DNA from: JACCUZ01 sp038246575
GTDB taxonomy: Bacteria > Actinomycetota > Actinomycetes > JACCUZ01
Assembly: GCA_038246575.1 (NCBI GenBank)
Contig: JBBRVU010000124.1
Span: 1-12,534, forward strand
Length of the DNA: 12,534 nt
Direction: 5' to 3'
Shown: positions 12,367 to 12,534 of the stretch, one piece after another
How positions within the stretch are numbered: position 1 is the first letter of the stretch
Layout of the letters: every line of letters starts with the position of its first letter
Program-made: the position numbers and the translations under genes
Notes under the pieces: generated by a model
Database searches by the model: none
Seen by the model: the letters and a program-made list of their open reading frames with translations, nothing else
Told to the model about the DNA's origin: nothing

Positions 12367-12534
12367 GTGACCAGCACTGCCACCGGTAGGACAGTGTCCC
12401 GCCGGCTGCCCGCGCAGGGCGGGGCGCTCGGTCGGCTGGGGCCACGGCTCGGCGCTGCCGCTGTGAGCGGCGGTCTGCTCGCAGTCGCGTTCCCGCCGTA
12501 CGACCTGTGGTTCCTCGCGCCGGTCGGGGTGGCC
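12367..12534 (+). CDS. lnt: Apolipoprotein N-acyltransferase, N-terminal fragment
   Basis: The first 56 codons of a gene cut by the window end. After a basic N-terminus (GRTVSRRLPAQG), a first membrane segment AAAVSGGLLAVAFPPYDLWF leads into LAPVGVA. The FPPYDLWxLAxV pattern is the characteristic opening of Lnt, a polytopic membrane enzyme that N-acylates the lipidated cysteine of lipoproteins. GTG 12367 is preceded by GGAAGGA (12350-12356) with a 10-nt spacer. The catalytic Glu-Lys-Cys residues would lie downstream and cannot be checked, so the call rests on the N-terminal signature alone. It follows the gene-poor stretch and belongs to a separate transcription unit from kal. Confidence 0.8.
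   Translation, partial: MTSTATGRTVSRRLPAQGGALGRLGPRLGAAAVSGGLLAVAFPPYDLWFLAPVGVA

Overview
The window is high-GC DNA with strong G/C preference at third codon positions, GTG starts, purine-rich Shine-Dalgarno sites and typical actinobacterial protein types. It is most likely from an actinomycetote chromosome; no rank below phylum can be supported from the sequence. No tRNA, rRNA, CRISPR array, insertion sequence or phage gene was seen.

The core of the window is a split, B12- and radical-SAM-dependent lysine degradation cluster (the 3,5-diaminohexanoate pathway known from lysine-fermenting clostridia). kamA (lysine 2,3-aminomutase, minus strand) is divergent from kdd (3,5-diaminohexanoate dehydrogenase, plus strand). 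About 5 kb further on, kamD-kamE (lysine 5,6-aminomutase subunits) and kal (3-aminobutyryl-CoA ammonia-lyase) form a plus-strand operon. Together they would convert L-lysine to L-beta-lysine (KamA), to 3,5-diaminohexanoate (KamDE), and to 5-amino-3-oxohexanoate (Kdd). After cleavage by Kce, which is not in this window, Kal would give crotonyl-CoA plus ammonia. Kce and the CoA-transferase steps must be encoded elsewhere.

Layout: 61-510 Lrp/AsnC-type regulator; 659-1105 small secreted CAP-domain protein; 1160-2653 kamA (minus); 2654-2807 divergent promoter region; 2808-3911 kdd; 3935-5461 YtcJ-like amidohydrolase, probably co-transcribed with kdd; 5449-6117 plsC-type acyltransferase (minus), overlapping the amidohydrolase tail by 13 bp; 6132-8615 large secreted protein (minus) with four GDWxxDG (FG-GAP/VCBS-like) repeats and a long, unrecognised, probably helical C-terminal domain; 8616-8921 divergent regulatory region; 8922-11308 kamD-kamE with a 4-nt overlap; 11359-11760 kal; 11761-12366 gene-poor stretch opening with three hairpins in a row, one of them a perfect 30-bp palindrome; 12367-end the start of lnt (apolipoprotein N-acyltransferase).

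The most interesting points are the lysine-fermentation type pathway in an actinobacterial setting, broken in two by an apparently unrelated envelope/secretion block; the uncharacterised two-part secreted protein; the hairpin series and TTGACC/GGTCAA cluster after kal; and repeated short motifs in both kam promoter regions. The Lrp-type regulator one gene away from kamA is a candidate, unproven, regulator.
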